From Caulobacter segnis (GTDB lineage Bacteria > Pseudomonadota > Alphaproteobacteria > Caulobacterales > Caulobacteraceae): a stretch of 44,618 nucleotides of DNA. Under the pieces are notes generated by a model. It was given only the letters and a program-made list of their open reading frames with translations, was not told the origin of the DNA and searched no databases. Numbering within the stretch: position 1 is the stretch's first letter; each line of letters starts with the position of its first letter. A program made the translations under genes and the position numbers. Where the stretch lies: the NCBI RefSeq assembly GCF_003243465.1, contig NZ_QFQZ01000036.1:1-44618 (forward strand). The letters run 5' to 3'. Of this stretch, positions 24,457-35,771 are shown piece after piece.

Positions 24457-26280
24457 TTGCTCAATCGCCGTCAGATGATGTTCGCCTCCGCCGCCGCCGG
24501 CTTCGCCGCGACCGGCGGCCTGCCGTCCCTGGCCCTGGCCCGCGAGGGCGAGGCCGCCAGGCTGAACGCCCTGTTCGACGAGATGATGGCGGTCCAGCTT
24601 CGCCGGTCGCCGGAAACCGCCGCGGCCCTTGGCCTCGACAGCGGTGATCTGGCCTGGACCAAGGCCCTGCTCGGCGACCGATCGTTCGCCGCCATCGAGG
24701 CGGGCGCGGCCATCACAGCGAAGCAACTGGCCGCCCTGCGCGCCATCGACCGCCGCGCCCTGAAGGGCATGGACGCGGTGAACTACGACACGATCGAATT
24801 CGTGACGTCCGTGCGCGACGAGGGCAATCGCAAGTTCACCTATGCCGGCGGCGGCTCGGGCGCGCCCTATGTGCTGAGCCAGCTGACGGGCAGCTACATG
24901 TCCATCCCCGACTTCCTGGACACCCAGCACAGCATCGAGACCAAGGCCGACGCGGACGCCTATCTGGCGCGCATGGAAGGGTTCGCCCGGCTGATGGACC
25001 AGGAGACGTCCATCGCCAGGCGCGACATCGCCGACGGCGTCATCCCGCCGGACTTCATCATCGACAAGACCCTGGTCCAGATGCGGGCCTTCGCGACCAC
25101 GCCGACCGCCGACGCCCCGCTGGTGACGTCGCTCGCGCGCCGAGCCCGAGAAAAGAACATCGCGGGCGACTGGGCGGGCGAGGCCACGAAGATCTACGAG
25201 ACCTCCGTCCTTCCCGCCCTCAAGCGCCAGATCGCGCTGATGGAGAGCATCCGCCCAAAGGCCAACCACGACGCGGGCGTCTGGCGACTGAAGGACGGCG
25301 CCGACTACTACGCGCTCTCGCTGAAGACCTACACGACCTCGACCCTGACGCCGGACGAGATCCACCAGCTGGGCCTCGACATGGTCAAGTCGATCGAGGG
25401 CCAGGCCGACAAGCTGTTCAAGACCATCGGCATGACGAAGGGCACGGTCGGCGAGCGGATGCGCCAGCTGGGCCAGGACATCTATCCGAACACCGACGCG
25501 GCCAAGGACCAGCTGATCAAGGACCTGAACGACAAGGCCGCCTGGATCCAGAAGCAGCTGCCGGCCTATTTCGGTCAGTTGCCAAAGGCGCCGCTGGAGA
25601 TCCGCCGCGTCCCGAAGGCGACCGAGGCGGGCGCCCCGGCCGGCTACTACAATTCGCCGTCGCTGGACGGCAAACGACCCGGAATCTACTGGATCAACCT
25701 GCGCGACACGGTCGAGCAGCCAAGGTACATCCTGGCCACCCTGACGGCCCACGAGGGCGTCCCGGGCCACCACCTGCAGGGATCGCTGTCCAACGAGGCC
25801 AAGGGGCTGCCCATGCTGCGCAAAAGCGTGGGGTTCTCAGGTTATGACGAGGGCTGGGCGCTCTACGCAGAGGAACTTGCCGTGGAGATGGGCGTCTACA
25901 AGACCGATCCGCGCGGCCATCTGGGCATGCTGCACGACGCCCTGTTCCGCGCGGTGCGCCTGGTGGTCGACACCGGCATGCACCACAAGAGGTGGAGCCG
26001 CGAGCAGGCGGTCAAGTACATGGCCGAGACCATGGGCGACGAGGAGAGCGGGTCGATCACCGAGATCGAGCGCTATGTCGTGTGGCCGGGCCAGGCCTGC
26101 AGCTACATGATCGGCAAGATCGTCTGGCTGCGCGCCCGCGCCAAGGCCCAGAAGGCGCTGGGCAAGCGGTTCGACATCCGCGCCTTCCACGACGCGGGCC
26201 TGCTGTCGGGCAGCATGCCGCTGACGGTGCTCGAGCAGGTCATCGACGACTATATCGTGGCCAACGGCGGCAAGGCCTGA
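24457..26280 (+). CDS. Exported DUF885-family metallopeptidase
   Basis: Periplasmic protein of family DUF885, 607 aa. The start is TTG 24457: GGGGAGG (24444-24450) lies 6 nt upstream, the best ribosome site in the region, and it retains a twin-Arg signal (NRRQMMFASAAAGFAATGG). DUF885 proteins are long helical zinc peptidases, related in architecture to carboxypeptidases such as M32. The metal motif HEGVPGHHLQ is at about 431-440 (HExxxGHH), and YDEGWALYAEEL at about 464-475 supplies the next Glu. The substrate is unknown. It converges with the EAL-domain gene, 25 nt from its stop. Confidence 0.88.
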   Translation: MLNRRQMMFASAAAGFAATGGLPSLALAREGEAARLNALFDEMMAVQLRRSPETAAALGLDSGDLAWTKALLGDRSFAAIEAGAAITAKQLAALRAIDRRALKGMDAVNYDTIEFVTSVRDEGNRKFTYAGGGSGAPYVLSQLTGSYMSIPDFLDTQHSIETKADADAYLARMEGFARLMDQETSIARRDIADGVIPPDFIIDKTLVQMRAFATTPTADAPLVTSLARRAREKNIAGDWAGEATKIYETSVLPALKRQIALMESIRPKANHDAGVWRLKDGADYYALSLKTYTTSTLTPDEIHQLGLDMVKSIEGQADKLFKTIGMTKGTVGERMRQLGQDIYPNTDAAKDQLIKDLNDKAAWIQKQLPAYFGQLPKAPLEIRRVPKATEAGAPAGYYNSPSLDGKRPGIYWINLRDTVEQPRYILATLTAHEGVPGHHLQGSLSNEAKGLPMLRKSVGFSGYDEGWALYAEELAVEMGVYKTDPRGHLGMLHDALFRAVRLVVDTGMHHKRWSREQAVKYMAETMGDEESGSITEIERYVVWPGQACSYMIGKIVWLRARAKAQKALGKRFDIRAFHDAGLLSGSMPLTVLEQVIDDYIVANGGKA

Positions 26281-26305
26281 CGTGCGACGGCAAGGGCGTG
26301 CGGCC

Positions 26306-27913
26306 CTAGCCCCAGCTCTCCGAAGCGCCGGCGCGGCGCGCCACGGCGCGAACCGGGGCGGTGGTGCGCAGGGCGGGGGAGGGCTTCTCCGAGGCCTTGC
26401 CGTAAAGCCAGCCCTGGGCGAAGTCGACGCCCGCGTTGCGGACGATGTCCTCGACCTCCGGCGTCTCGACCATCTCGGCCACCGTGCGGATCTTGAGGTC
26501 CCGGCACATCTGCACCAGGTGTCGGATCATGGCGCCGTCGCGGCTGTTGTCGGCCAGCTCGCGGACATAGCGTCCGTCGATCTTGACGATGTCCAGGTTC
26601 AGGCGCTGCAGATAGGCGAACGAGGCGGAGCCCGCGCCAAAGTCGTCGAGGCAGACCATCGAGCCCATGGCGCGCAGGGCCTGGATGTTCTGGTTGGCGA
26701 ACGCCAGGTCGTCGATCTCGGACGTCTCGGTGATCTCGAAGATCAGGCGACCCTTGGCCTCGTCGAAGCGGGCCAGCAGGCGACCGACCTCGTCGATGAA
26801 GGTGTCGCTGCCGATCGTGCGGCCGGAAATGTTCACCGCCAGTCTCAGCGACCGATCGGTGTTGACGGCCAGCCGCTTGACCACCTGCTCGACGACGGCC
26901 TTGTCCAGTTCCTCGATCAGGTCGAATTCCTCGGCCATCTTGATCATCGCGAAGGGGCTGGCGCCGTCTTCGAAGCGCACGAGGACCTCGTGGTGGTGCG
27001 CCAGGCCCGAAGCCAGGGTGACGACAGGCTGGAAGGCCAGGCTGAACCGCCGCTGACTCACGATGGCGCCCAGCGCGCCGGCCTGGGCTAGGGTGCGCTT
27101 GACGGACCGGTTCATCGCGTCGTTCAGGCTGGCGCGGGGCGCGCCCTTGACGCCCTCGCGGAGGAAGTCGTCCAGGGCGTAGCGCAGCGCGCGAAGGGCG
27201 CGCGCCGAGTTTCCCGGGCTTTCCAGCGGCACGACCTGGGCCATCGCCGGCGTACTGACCAGCGCCGACAGGCGCTGGAGCATGTTCTCCTGCGGATTAT
27301 CGCGCGTCCTGACCAGGGCGAAGCGATCCTCCGACAAGCGCGTCGCGGCCGAGCCGCCGTGCGACTCGGCCCGCACCGCGCCGGCCACGCGCACGTCCAG
27401 CTCCGCCGCCTCGCTGGGCGAGAGGCCGTCGCGCAGGGCGCCCAGGCCGGAAAATTCGATCATCGCCAGCTCGAGCTCCACGCCCGTCACGCGCGCGGCC
27501 TCGAACAGGCCCTTGGCGATGTCGTCGAACGCTTCGCGCGGCTGCAGCTCGCCAGGCTTGAGGGCGGGCGCAAGGGCATGGGCGGTGGTGATCGCGCAGG
27601 AGATGCGGCCGCCGTTCTCGGGCAGGGCGCGCAGGGTGACGCCGACGGAGCGTGTCTCGTCCTCGGCCAGGCGCAGGACGATCGGCCCGCGGCGAAGGCC
27701 GTCGTTGGCGCAGGCCAGGACCGTATCCATCAGGGGGCGGTCGTCGGGATGGAACAGATCGCTCCAGGCCGTGTTCATCAGCGCCGCCTCGCTGCGGCCC
27801 ACAAGGCGTTGGGCGGCGCCGAGCGCCAGGCGCACCTGGCCGTCGCGCAGCTCCACTAAGAGGTCCGCGCTGGCGAAGGCCAGGCCCAGAAGGCGGCGTG
27901 GATCGATCGACAA
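26306..27913 (-). CDS. PAS, degenerate GGDEF and EAL domain protein (c-di-GMP phosphodiesterase-like)
   Basis: A signalling protein of 535 aa if started at TTG 27913 (GGAG 10 nt upstream); GTG 27952 would give 548 aa but has no ribosome site. It has no membrane helix. Residues about 5-115 look PAS-like (LFHPDDRPLMDTVL). About 135-245 resembles a GGDEF domain in which the catalytic motif has become SEDRF, so it should not make c-di-GMP. The EAL domain (about 285-515) reads HEVLVRF (EAL to EVL, Glu kept), NISGRTI, FEITETSEI, LDDFGAGSASF, VKIDGRYV, EMVETPEV and QGWLYG; the metal and catalytic acids are therefore present. It likely hydrolyses c-di-GMP. It is divergent from recA. Confidence 0.87.
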   Translation of the reverse strand: MSIDPRRLLGLAFASADLLVELRDGQVRLALGAAQRLVGRSEAALMNTAWSDLFHPDDRPLMDTVLACANDGLRRGPIVLRLAEDETRSVGVTLRALPENGGRISCAITTAHALAPALKPGELQPREAFDDIAKGLFEAARVTGVELELAMIEFSGLGALRDGLSPSEAAELDVRVAGAVRAESHGGSAATRLSEDRFALVRTRDNPQENMLQRLSALVSTPAMAQVVPLESPGNSARALRALRYALDDFLREGVKGAPRASLNDAMNRSVKRTLAQAGALGAIVSQRRFSLAFQPVVTLASGLAHHHEVLVRFEDGASPFAMIKMAEEFDLIEELDKAVVEQVVKRLAVNTDRSLRLAVNISGRTIGSDTFIDEVGRLLARFDEAKGRLIFEITETSEIDDLAFANQNIQALRAMGSMVCLDDFGAGSASFAYLQRLNLDIVKIDGRYVRELADNSRDGAMIRHLVQMCRDLKIRTVAEMVETPEVEDIVRNAGVDFAQGWLYGKASEKPSPALRTTAPVRAVARRAGASESWG

Positions 27914-28050
27914 GGGCGCTCTACTCCAAGACGTGCCAGTACCCTTCCACACAGGGCTTAAGGAGCGGTTGCCCGGCGAGACATGCTTGGCTCGATCTGG
28001 GTTCCAGCGCGGTTTCGGCCCACGTCAGAAACGGTCGTTTCTTTGTTGCG

Positions 28051-28065
28051 GAACATCTTGCGAAC
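28051..28065. promoter_or_regulatory. LexA (SOS) box upstream of recA
   Basis: GAAC-ATCTTGC-GAAC matches the alphaproteobacterial LexA consensus GAAC-N7-GAAC exactly. A third GAAC follows at 28069-28072. It is 109 nt before the recA ATG and 138 nt from the start of the divergent EAL gene. The gap from 27914 to 28173 holds no gene. Confidence 0.8.
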
Positions 28066-28173
28066 ATGGAACAAAGGCGGTACGCATTAAGGGTGTTCCA
28101 CAGGTCGTTGAGACGCGGCGCCGCAAGCGCCCGAGCGGCCCACCGGAATCATGGGATAGAGGGCGGACCAACA

Positions 28174-29244
<1,071 letters not shown>

Positions 29245-29264
29245 GCCTCGCGCAAGCGCCTTTG

Positions 29265-29289
29265 CGAGGAGCCAGATCCCGGCTCCTCG
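29265..29289. other. Hairpin just after recA
   Basis: CGAGGAGCC (29265-29273) pairs perfectly with GGCTCCTCG (29281-29289) around a 7-nt loop. No T run follows, so it is a transcript-stabilising stem or a weak terminator rather than a full intrinsic terminator. Confidence 0.5.
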
Positions 29290-29425
29290 TCGAAAGAGCT
29301 TCGGAACAGCTGCTGGGAGCCTCTCGCTCCGGGGCCTGTTCCAGGGTTTCGCGGCCCTCGCATCAGCCACGGGCGGTCCCCGCCTTCAACACGCCCGCGG
29401 CCCCACCGCCGCGACGGCCGCGATC

Positions 29426-29464
29426 AGGCCGCCTGGACCCCATGCCAGGCGGCCTATTTTCTTT
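29426..29464 (+). terminator. Intrinsic terminator downstream of recA
   Basis: AGGCCGCCTGG (29426-29436) pairs with CCAGGCGGCCT (29445-29455) across an 8-nt loop and is followed by a T-rich stretch (ATTTTCTTT). The 325-base gap from 29245 to 29569 holds this terminator, the hairpin at 29265 and no gene that I can support. Confidence 0.85.
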
Positions 29465-29569
29465 GAAAAGGCGGCGAGGCGGGCGGCCAGGGCCGAGGAC
29501 GTCGCCGCCGCACGATCTTCATCTTGCTCCCAAAGGGGGCACGGCGCACAACCTTAGGGCGGAGGCGAG

Positions 29570-30619
29570 ATGATGCGTTCGATGCTTGTGGCGATGGCGA
29601 TCGCTGGACTTCCGACCGCCTTGCTGGCGGCGCCCCAGGATCAGCGGGCCCCCTGTCGCCAACTGGCCGAGCAGGTGCGGCAACGCGCCCGAACCCTCCC
29701 GAACTTCCTCAAGCTCGACGCCGATCACCTGTTGGCGCCGACCCTGACGGCCCGCCCCGCGGTCACTTCGCCGCCCGCCGCTGTCCGGGCGGCGGCCGAA
29801 CGGCTGCTCGACATCGAACCTGGGGGCGGCGTGGCGTTGTCCGTGCTATCGCCCGGCGTCTGGCGGGCCGAGCGCCGTGAGGGCACGGCCAACTGCACGC
29901 GCGATGTGTTCTTCCGCCTGGAGCGTGGACGTGCGGTGACCTTGCCGGCCCCGCCGGCGTTCACCGATCTCTGTTGGACATCCAGCCGAAGTGTCGGCGC
30001 GATGAACCATGTCCCGGTGCTGGTGCAGCAGGACGCAATTGATGGGCCGCTCCCAGGCTTCGACGCCGAGATCACGCCGTGGCGGCAAGGCTGGCGTCCG
30101 GCGTGCCGGCTCTCGGTCCGTTATCGCGACGCCTTCACGGTCACCGAGGCGTTCGGCGCTGATCTGACGCTTCGCCGGGGCGCGGCGCCGCTGGCGTCCC
30201 AGCTGGCCAGCGCCCTGGCGCGGAGCCGCGGCGTCTCGGAGCCATCGCTGGCCTCAGCGGCTCCGATCGCGGTCGCCCGCCGCCACCCCGCGCTGATGAC
30301 CGCCGCCAAGCGGTTGGCCGAGCGCGACATGGCCGGCGCCGACAGTCTCCCGACGTTCGGGCAGGCGGCCAAGACGCAGTTCACCGACTTCAGCGACACG
30401 GTGACCGCGACGGTGGTCAGCCTCGATGGCGAGCCGATGGTCGCGCGGGTGGGGATCGGCGGCGTGGGCTGGCGGCCGATCGGCGACTACCTGGTTGTCC
30501 TGTACCGGCAAGGTACATCGGAGCTGACGCCCGTGGCGAGCTTCGTCGTCACTCAGACCCTGACAGGCCTGCTGTCCGCCACGGCCAGTGCGCCCAAGCC
30601 CTGGACCGATAACCGCTAG
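29570..30619 (+). CDS. Secreted protein of unknown function
   Basis: I do not recognise the family. The product has 349 aa, with ATG at 29570 or 29573 after GGAGGCGAG. The signal peptide is MLVAMAIAGLPTALLAAP. Three to four Cys residues in the mature part (PCRQLAEQ, TANCTRD, DLCWTS, PACRLS) could form periplasmic disulfides. The N-terminal region contains a repeated proline/alanine-rich stretch near residues 55-75, and the C-terminal half has a predicted beta-rich region (FSDTVTATVVSLDGEPMVAR). No enzyme motif is visible. It lies alone between recA and alaS on the same strand and may be its own unit after the recA terminator. Confidence 0.7.
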   Translation: MMRSMLVAMAIAGLPTALLAAPQDQRAPCRQLAEQVRQRARTLPNFLKLDADHLLAPTLTARPAVTSPPAAVRAAAERLLDIEPGGGVALSVLSPGVWRAERREGTANCTRDVFFRLERGRAVTLPAPPAFTDLCWTSSRSVGAMNHVPVLVQQDAIDGPLPGFDAEITPWRQGWRPACRLSVRYRDAFTVTEAFGADLTLRRGAAPLASQLASALARSRGVSEPSLASAAPIAVARRHPALMTAAKRLAERDMAGADSLPTFGQAAKTQFTDFSDTVTATVVSLDGEPMVARVGIGGVGWRPIGDYLVVLYRQGTSELTPVASFVVTQTLTGLLSATASAPKPWTDNR

Positions 30620-30827
30620 ACCGCCGCTAAGTCGCCACCGTCCGCGACAGGTCGCGGGACGCTTGATCCGTCCGCCGCCGGCGACCGGCCCGGCGGCGTG
30701 AACCCGCCTTTTCACCGCGAACGCGACTCCCCATTTTCCGAGTCGTTTCCCCTTCGCTAAAAACCGCGCTATGCAGCGGCCGACTCCCGGCCGCTCGCCG
30801 GACCGGTACGCCAGACTTGAGACGCTC

Positions 30828-33470
<2,643 letters not shown>

Positions 33471-33496
33471 TCGAGCAGGATCGCCAACACGATGAG

Positions 33497-33522
33497 GGGA
33501 CGTCGCAAGGCGTCCCTTTTTT
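33497..33522 (+). terminator. Intrinsic terminator after alaS
   Basis: GGGACG (33497-33502) and CGTCCC (33511-33516) form a 6-bp stem with an 8-nt loop, followed directly by TTTTTT. Confidence 0.85.
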
Positions 33523-33560
33523 CGTGGCCGCTTGACGAAGACGGCGCACGGGGCTCAAAT

Positions 33561-33578
33561 GGATTACGTTTGTAATCC
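33561..33578. promoter_or_regulatory. BlaI/CopY-like inverted repeat upstream of the lipoprotein gene
   Basis: GGATTAC-GTTT-GTAATCC is a perfect 7-bp inverted repeat. The core ATTACG-TT-TGTAAT resembles the ATTACA-NN-TGTAAT operators of the BlaI/CopY winged-helix family with one mismatch. It ends 12 nt before the ATG of the lipoprotein gene. No such repressor gene is in the window. Confidence 0.4.
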
Positions 33579-33590
33579 TGGCGACGCCCC

Positions 33591-34109
33591 ATGTCTCTCC
33601 CGATGTCGATGCGACGGCTCGCCGCTGCGGGCGTGGTCCTGGTCCTCGCAGGCTGCGAGCGCGAGGTGGCCAGGACGCCGGCGCATTTCACGCCGCCGTC
33701 GCTCTGGCGGGTGAGCGTGGTCGAGGACTCAGGCGGCCAGGCCGGCGCGATCGACGTCTGCGCCAACCCGGAGCTGGTGGGCGCCTTCCAGCGGGCGGAG
33801 CCCAAGGTCGGCGGCCTGCCGTGCCTGCCCGTTGGCAAGCCGGCCAAGGACACCCCTGACGAGCACATTTCACGCTGCGAGGTCGGCGGCGCCCGCTACG
33901 GCCTCTATGTGACGACGGACCGCAGGACGCCGGACGACTTCACGGTCCGCTTCGCCCTCCAGCCCCTGGAGAGCGCGGTCGGCAAGATCGTCCAGGCCCG
34001 ACGCTATCAACGCCTGGGGCCATGCCCGAGCGGCTGGAAGGCCGGCGACGAGGGCAAGCCGGGCGGTTCACCGACTTCCAGCGTGCTCACCGGCCAGGGA
34101 CCGGGTTGA
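33591..34109 (+). CDS. Putative lipoprotein, possibly DUF3617-like
   Basis: A 172-aa exported lipoprotein. The signal ends in a lipobox, VLVLAGC, with Cys at about 22. ATG 33591 and 33603 are both possible; neither has a strong ribosome site. The mature sequence starts with FTPPSLWRVSVVED and contains an IDVCANPELVGAF stretch and further Cys in GGLPCLPV and SRCEVGG. That pattern (a PxLW opening, Cys before a short acidic turn, a later Cys pair) recalls DUF3617 proteins, but the match is weak. The function is unknown. It would sit in the outer or inner membrane facing the periplasm. It stands after the alaS terminator with its own inverted repeat. Confidence 0.72.
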   Translation: MSLPMSMRRLAAAGVVLVLAGCEREVARTPAHFTPPSLWRVSVVEDSGGQAGAIDVCANPELVGAFQRAEPKVGGLPCLPVGKPAKDTPDEHISRCEVGGARYGLYVTTDRRTPDDFTVRFALQPLESAVGKIVQARRYQRLGPCPSGWKAGDEGKPGGSPTSSVLTGQGPG

Positions 34110-34135
34110 GCGACGGTCGGCGTTAGAAACCGCCG

Positions 34136-35074
34136 TTAGCGGTGAACCAGCAACAGCACCGCGACCGCCAGGGTGGCCATCGCCGCCGCCGTGGTCAGGG
34201 CGACCGTGCGCGCGGCGCCGCGGGCGAAGACATCGTAGGTGCGGGTCTGGATGAAGACGCTGACGGCGGTCGGCGCGGCCGCCAGCAGGGTGGCGCCGGC
34301 GCGGAAGGCGGGCGGGGCCGGCGTCAGGCCGATGACCAGCCAGGCTCCCAGCGGGAACAGGACCAGCTTGGCGATCGCCGCCGCGGCGATCGGCGCCGTG
34401 CGTGGCCGAGCCTGGCCTCCGGTTTCGCGAAGCCCCAGCGCCGCGCCAAGCGCCACCAGACCGACAGGGCTGCCCGACGCCGCGGCCAGGTCGAGCGCGC
34501 GATCGAGGGCTTGCGGCGTCTTCAAATCCAGCAGGGCGAGCGCCACCCCGGCGAACGCCGCCGCGACGACGGGATTGCGGAAGGCCTGCAGGATCGAGCG
34601 GCCGACAGAGCGCCCGGCCGCCCAGCCGAGCAAGCCCACCCCCGCGGCGGACAGGACGACGAAGTCGACCGCGATGACGCCGGCCGCCAGTCGCGCGGTC
34701 TCGGCCCCCAGGACCGCCCCGGTGATCGGCAGGGTCAGGAAGGCGCTGTTGCCGACGCCGCTGGCCATCGACGCGCCGGCCTGCTCGGCCTTGCTCCATT
34801 TCAGCGCCCGGCCCAGAAGCACGACCGCCGCCATGACCACGAGTCCCACGAGGGCGTAGGCCGCGAGACCCGCCGCCAGCTCGGGCGGCGGACGGCCCAG
34901 CCGCGACAGCGAATGAAGCAACAGCGCCGGAAAGCCGATCCAGTAGACATAGAGCGACAGGCCACGCGCCTGCTGGGCGTCCAGCAGGCGCAGGCGGCTC
35001 AGCGCCAGTCCGGCGCCGACCAGCAGGAAGAACGGCCAGACGCGGCCCAGGACATCGGCGACGACAGCGATCAC
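34136..35074 (-). CDS. AEC-family (auxin efflux carrier) transporter
   Basis: Integral membrane protein, 312 aa, of the AEC/BART family. GTG 35074 is taken as the start: it lies 13 nt after the DUF2939 stop with an AAGAG site upstream, and removes a basic, non-membrane leader seen in the longer frame. About ten helices are apparent, such as VWPFFLLVGAGLALSRL and LFPLGAWLVIGL. The family half-repeat has typical polar breaks: SGVGNSAFLTLPI in the middle and AAPTAVSVFIQT near the end. Bacterial relatives export or import organic anions such as malate; the substrate is not clear. It is likely cotranscribed with the DUF2939 gene. Confidence 0.85.
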   Translation of the reverse strand: MIAVVADVLGRVWPFFLLVGAGLALSRLRLLDAQQARGLSLYVYWIGFPALLLHSLSRLGRPPPELAAGLAAYALVGLVVMAAVVLLGRALKWSKAEQAGASMASGVGNSAFLTLPITGAVLGAETARLAAGVIAVDFVVLSAAGVGLLGWAAGRSVGRSILQAFRNPVVAAAFAGVALALLDLKTPQALDRALDLAAASGSPVGLVALGAALGLRETGGQARPRTAPIAAAAIAKLVLFPLGAWLVIGLTPAPPAFRAGATLLAAAPTAVSVFIQTRTYDVFARGAARTVALTTAAAMATLAVAVLLLVHR

Positions 35075-35087
35075 GAAAGTAGCTCTT

Positions 35088-35654
35088 TCAGCCTTGGCGC
35101 TCGTCGGCGGGCAGGCGGATGTGCGCCAGCTTCCAGGTGAACAGGGCCTGGCGCTCGAAGGTGAAGACCGTCGTCTTGCCGCGCGCACCCGGCCGCTTGA
35201 CCGCGATGCGCACCCGGTTCGGATCCCAGTAGGCGATGGTCGGATGAGGTCCCGTGAACGCCTGCTTCAGCGCGTCGCCCGAAGCGGGGGCGGGCGGGGC
35301 AGCGCCCGGCGCGTAGCCGCGGGTCAGGGCGCTGAAGCCGGACACCGTCAGATAGCGGTCGACCTTGGGCTCCGTCGGCGCGATCGGCTCCACGGCCTTC
35401 TTGAAGACCCCCAACGGGTCGCGCCAGATCGAGGGCGCTTCGGGCTTGGCGGCGGGCGCGTCGGCCACCAGTTGCGCCGTCAGGCTGCTGCGGACGGCGG
35501 GGAAGTCGACCAGCTCGCCGATCGCCTGGACGTCCTCGTACTGGGCGGCCGCCTTCAGCGCCCGGAACGCGAACCAGGGCGCGGAAACGAAGGCGGCGGC
35601 GAACACGAAGATCGCCAGCACGATCAGATCCCAGATCCGCTTCTGCAGGGTCAT
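35088..35654 (-). CDS. DUF2939 protein
   Basis: A 188-aa protein with one N-terminal membrane helix (DLIVLAIFVFAAAFVSAPWFAF, about 9-30), followed by RALKAAAQYEDVQAIGELVDFPAVRSSL, the recognised DUF2939 pattern. The rest carries a proline-rich linker (GAAPPAPASG) and a beta-rich tail (RVRIAVKRPGARGKTTVFTF). It is probably an envelope protein facing the periplasm. The function of the family is not known. The AEC gene begins 13 nt downstream. Confidence 0.82.
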   Translation of the reverse strand: MTLQKRIWDLIVLAIFVFAAAFVSAPWFAFRALKAAAQYEDVQAIGELVDFPAVRSSLTAQLVADAPAAKPEAPSIWRDPLGVFKKAVEPIAPTEPKVDRYLTVSGFSALTRGYAPGAAPPAPASGDALKQAFTGPHPTIAYWDPNRVRIAVKRPGARGKTTVFTFERQALFTWKLAHIRLPADERQG

Positions 35655-35712
35655 GGCGTCTCCGACAGGTCAGCAGCGCATAGACAGCCTTACGGGCCTA
35701 GCGTCCACAACG

Positions 35713-35742
35713 AAAAACGCCCCCGGAGGTGATCCGGGGGCG
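35713..35742 (-). terminator. Intrinsic terminator for icd
   Basis: On the minus strand, CGCCCCCGGA (35742-35733) pairs with TCCGGGGGCG (35727-35718), followed by TTTTT (complement of 35713-35717). It ends the icd transcript before the DUF2939 gene. Confidence 0.85.
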
Positions 35743-35771
35743 CTCTTGAGCCGTCTTCGCTAAAGCGAAGC

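Noticed and set aside
27652..28173. N-terminal extension of RecA
   Set aside because: The extension covers the LexA box and the opposite EAL gene and has no family similarity; RecA starts at 28174.
35075..35188. N-terminal extension of the AEC transporter
   Set aside because: It overlaps the end of the DUF2939 gene and is Arg/Ser-rich without membrane character; GTG 35074 starts at the first membrane helix.
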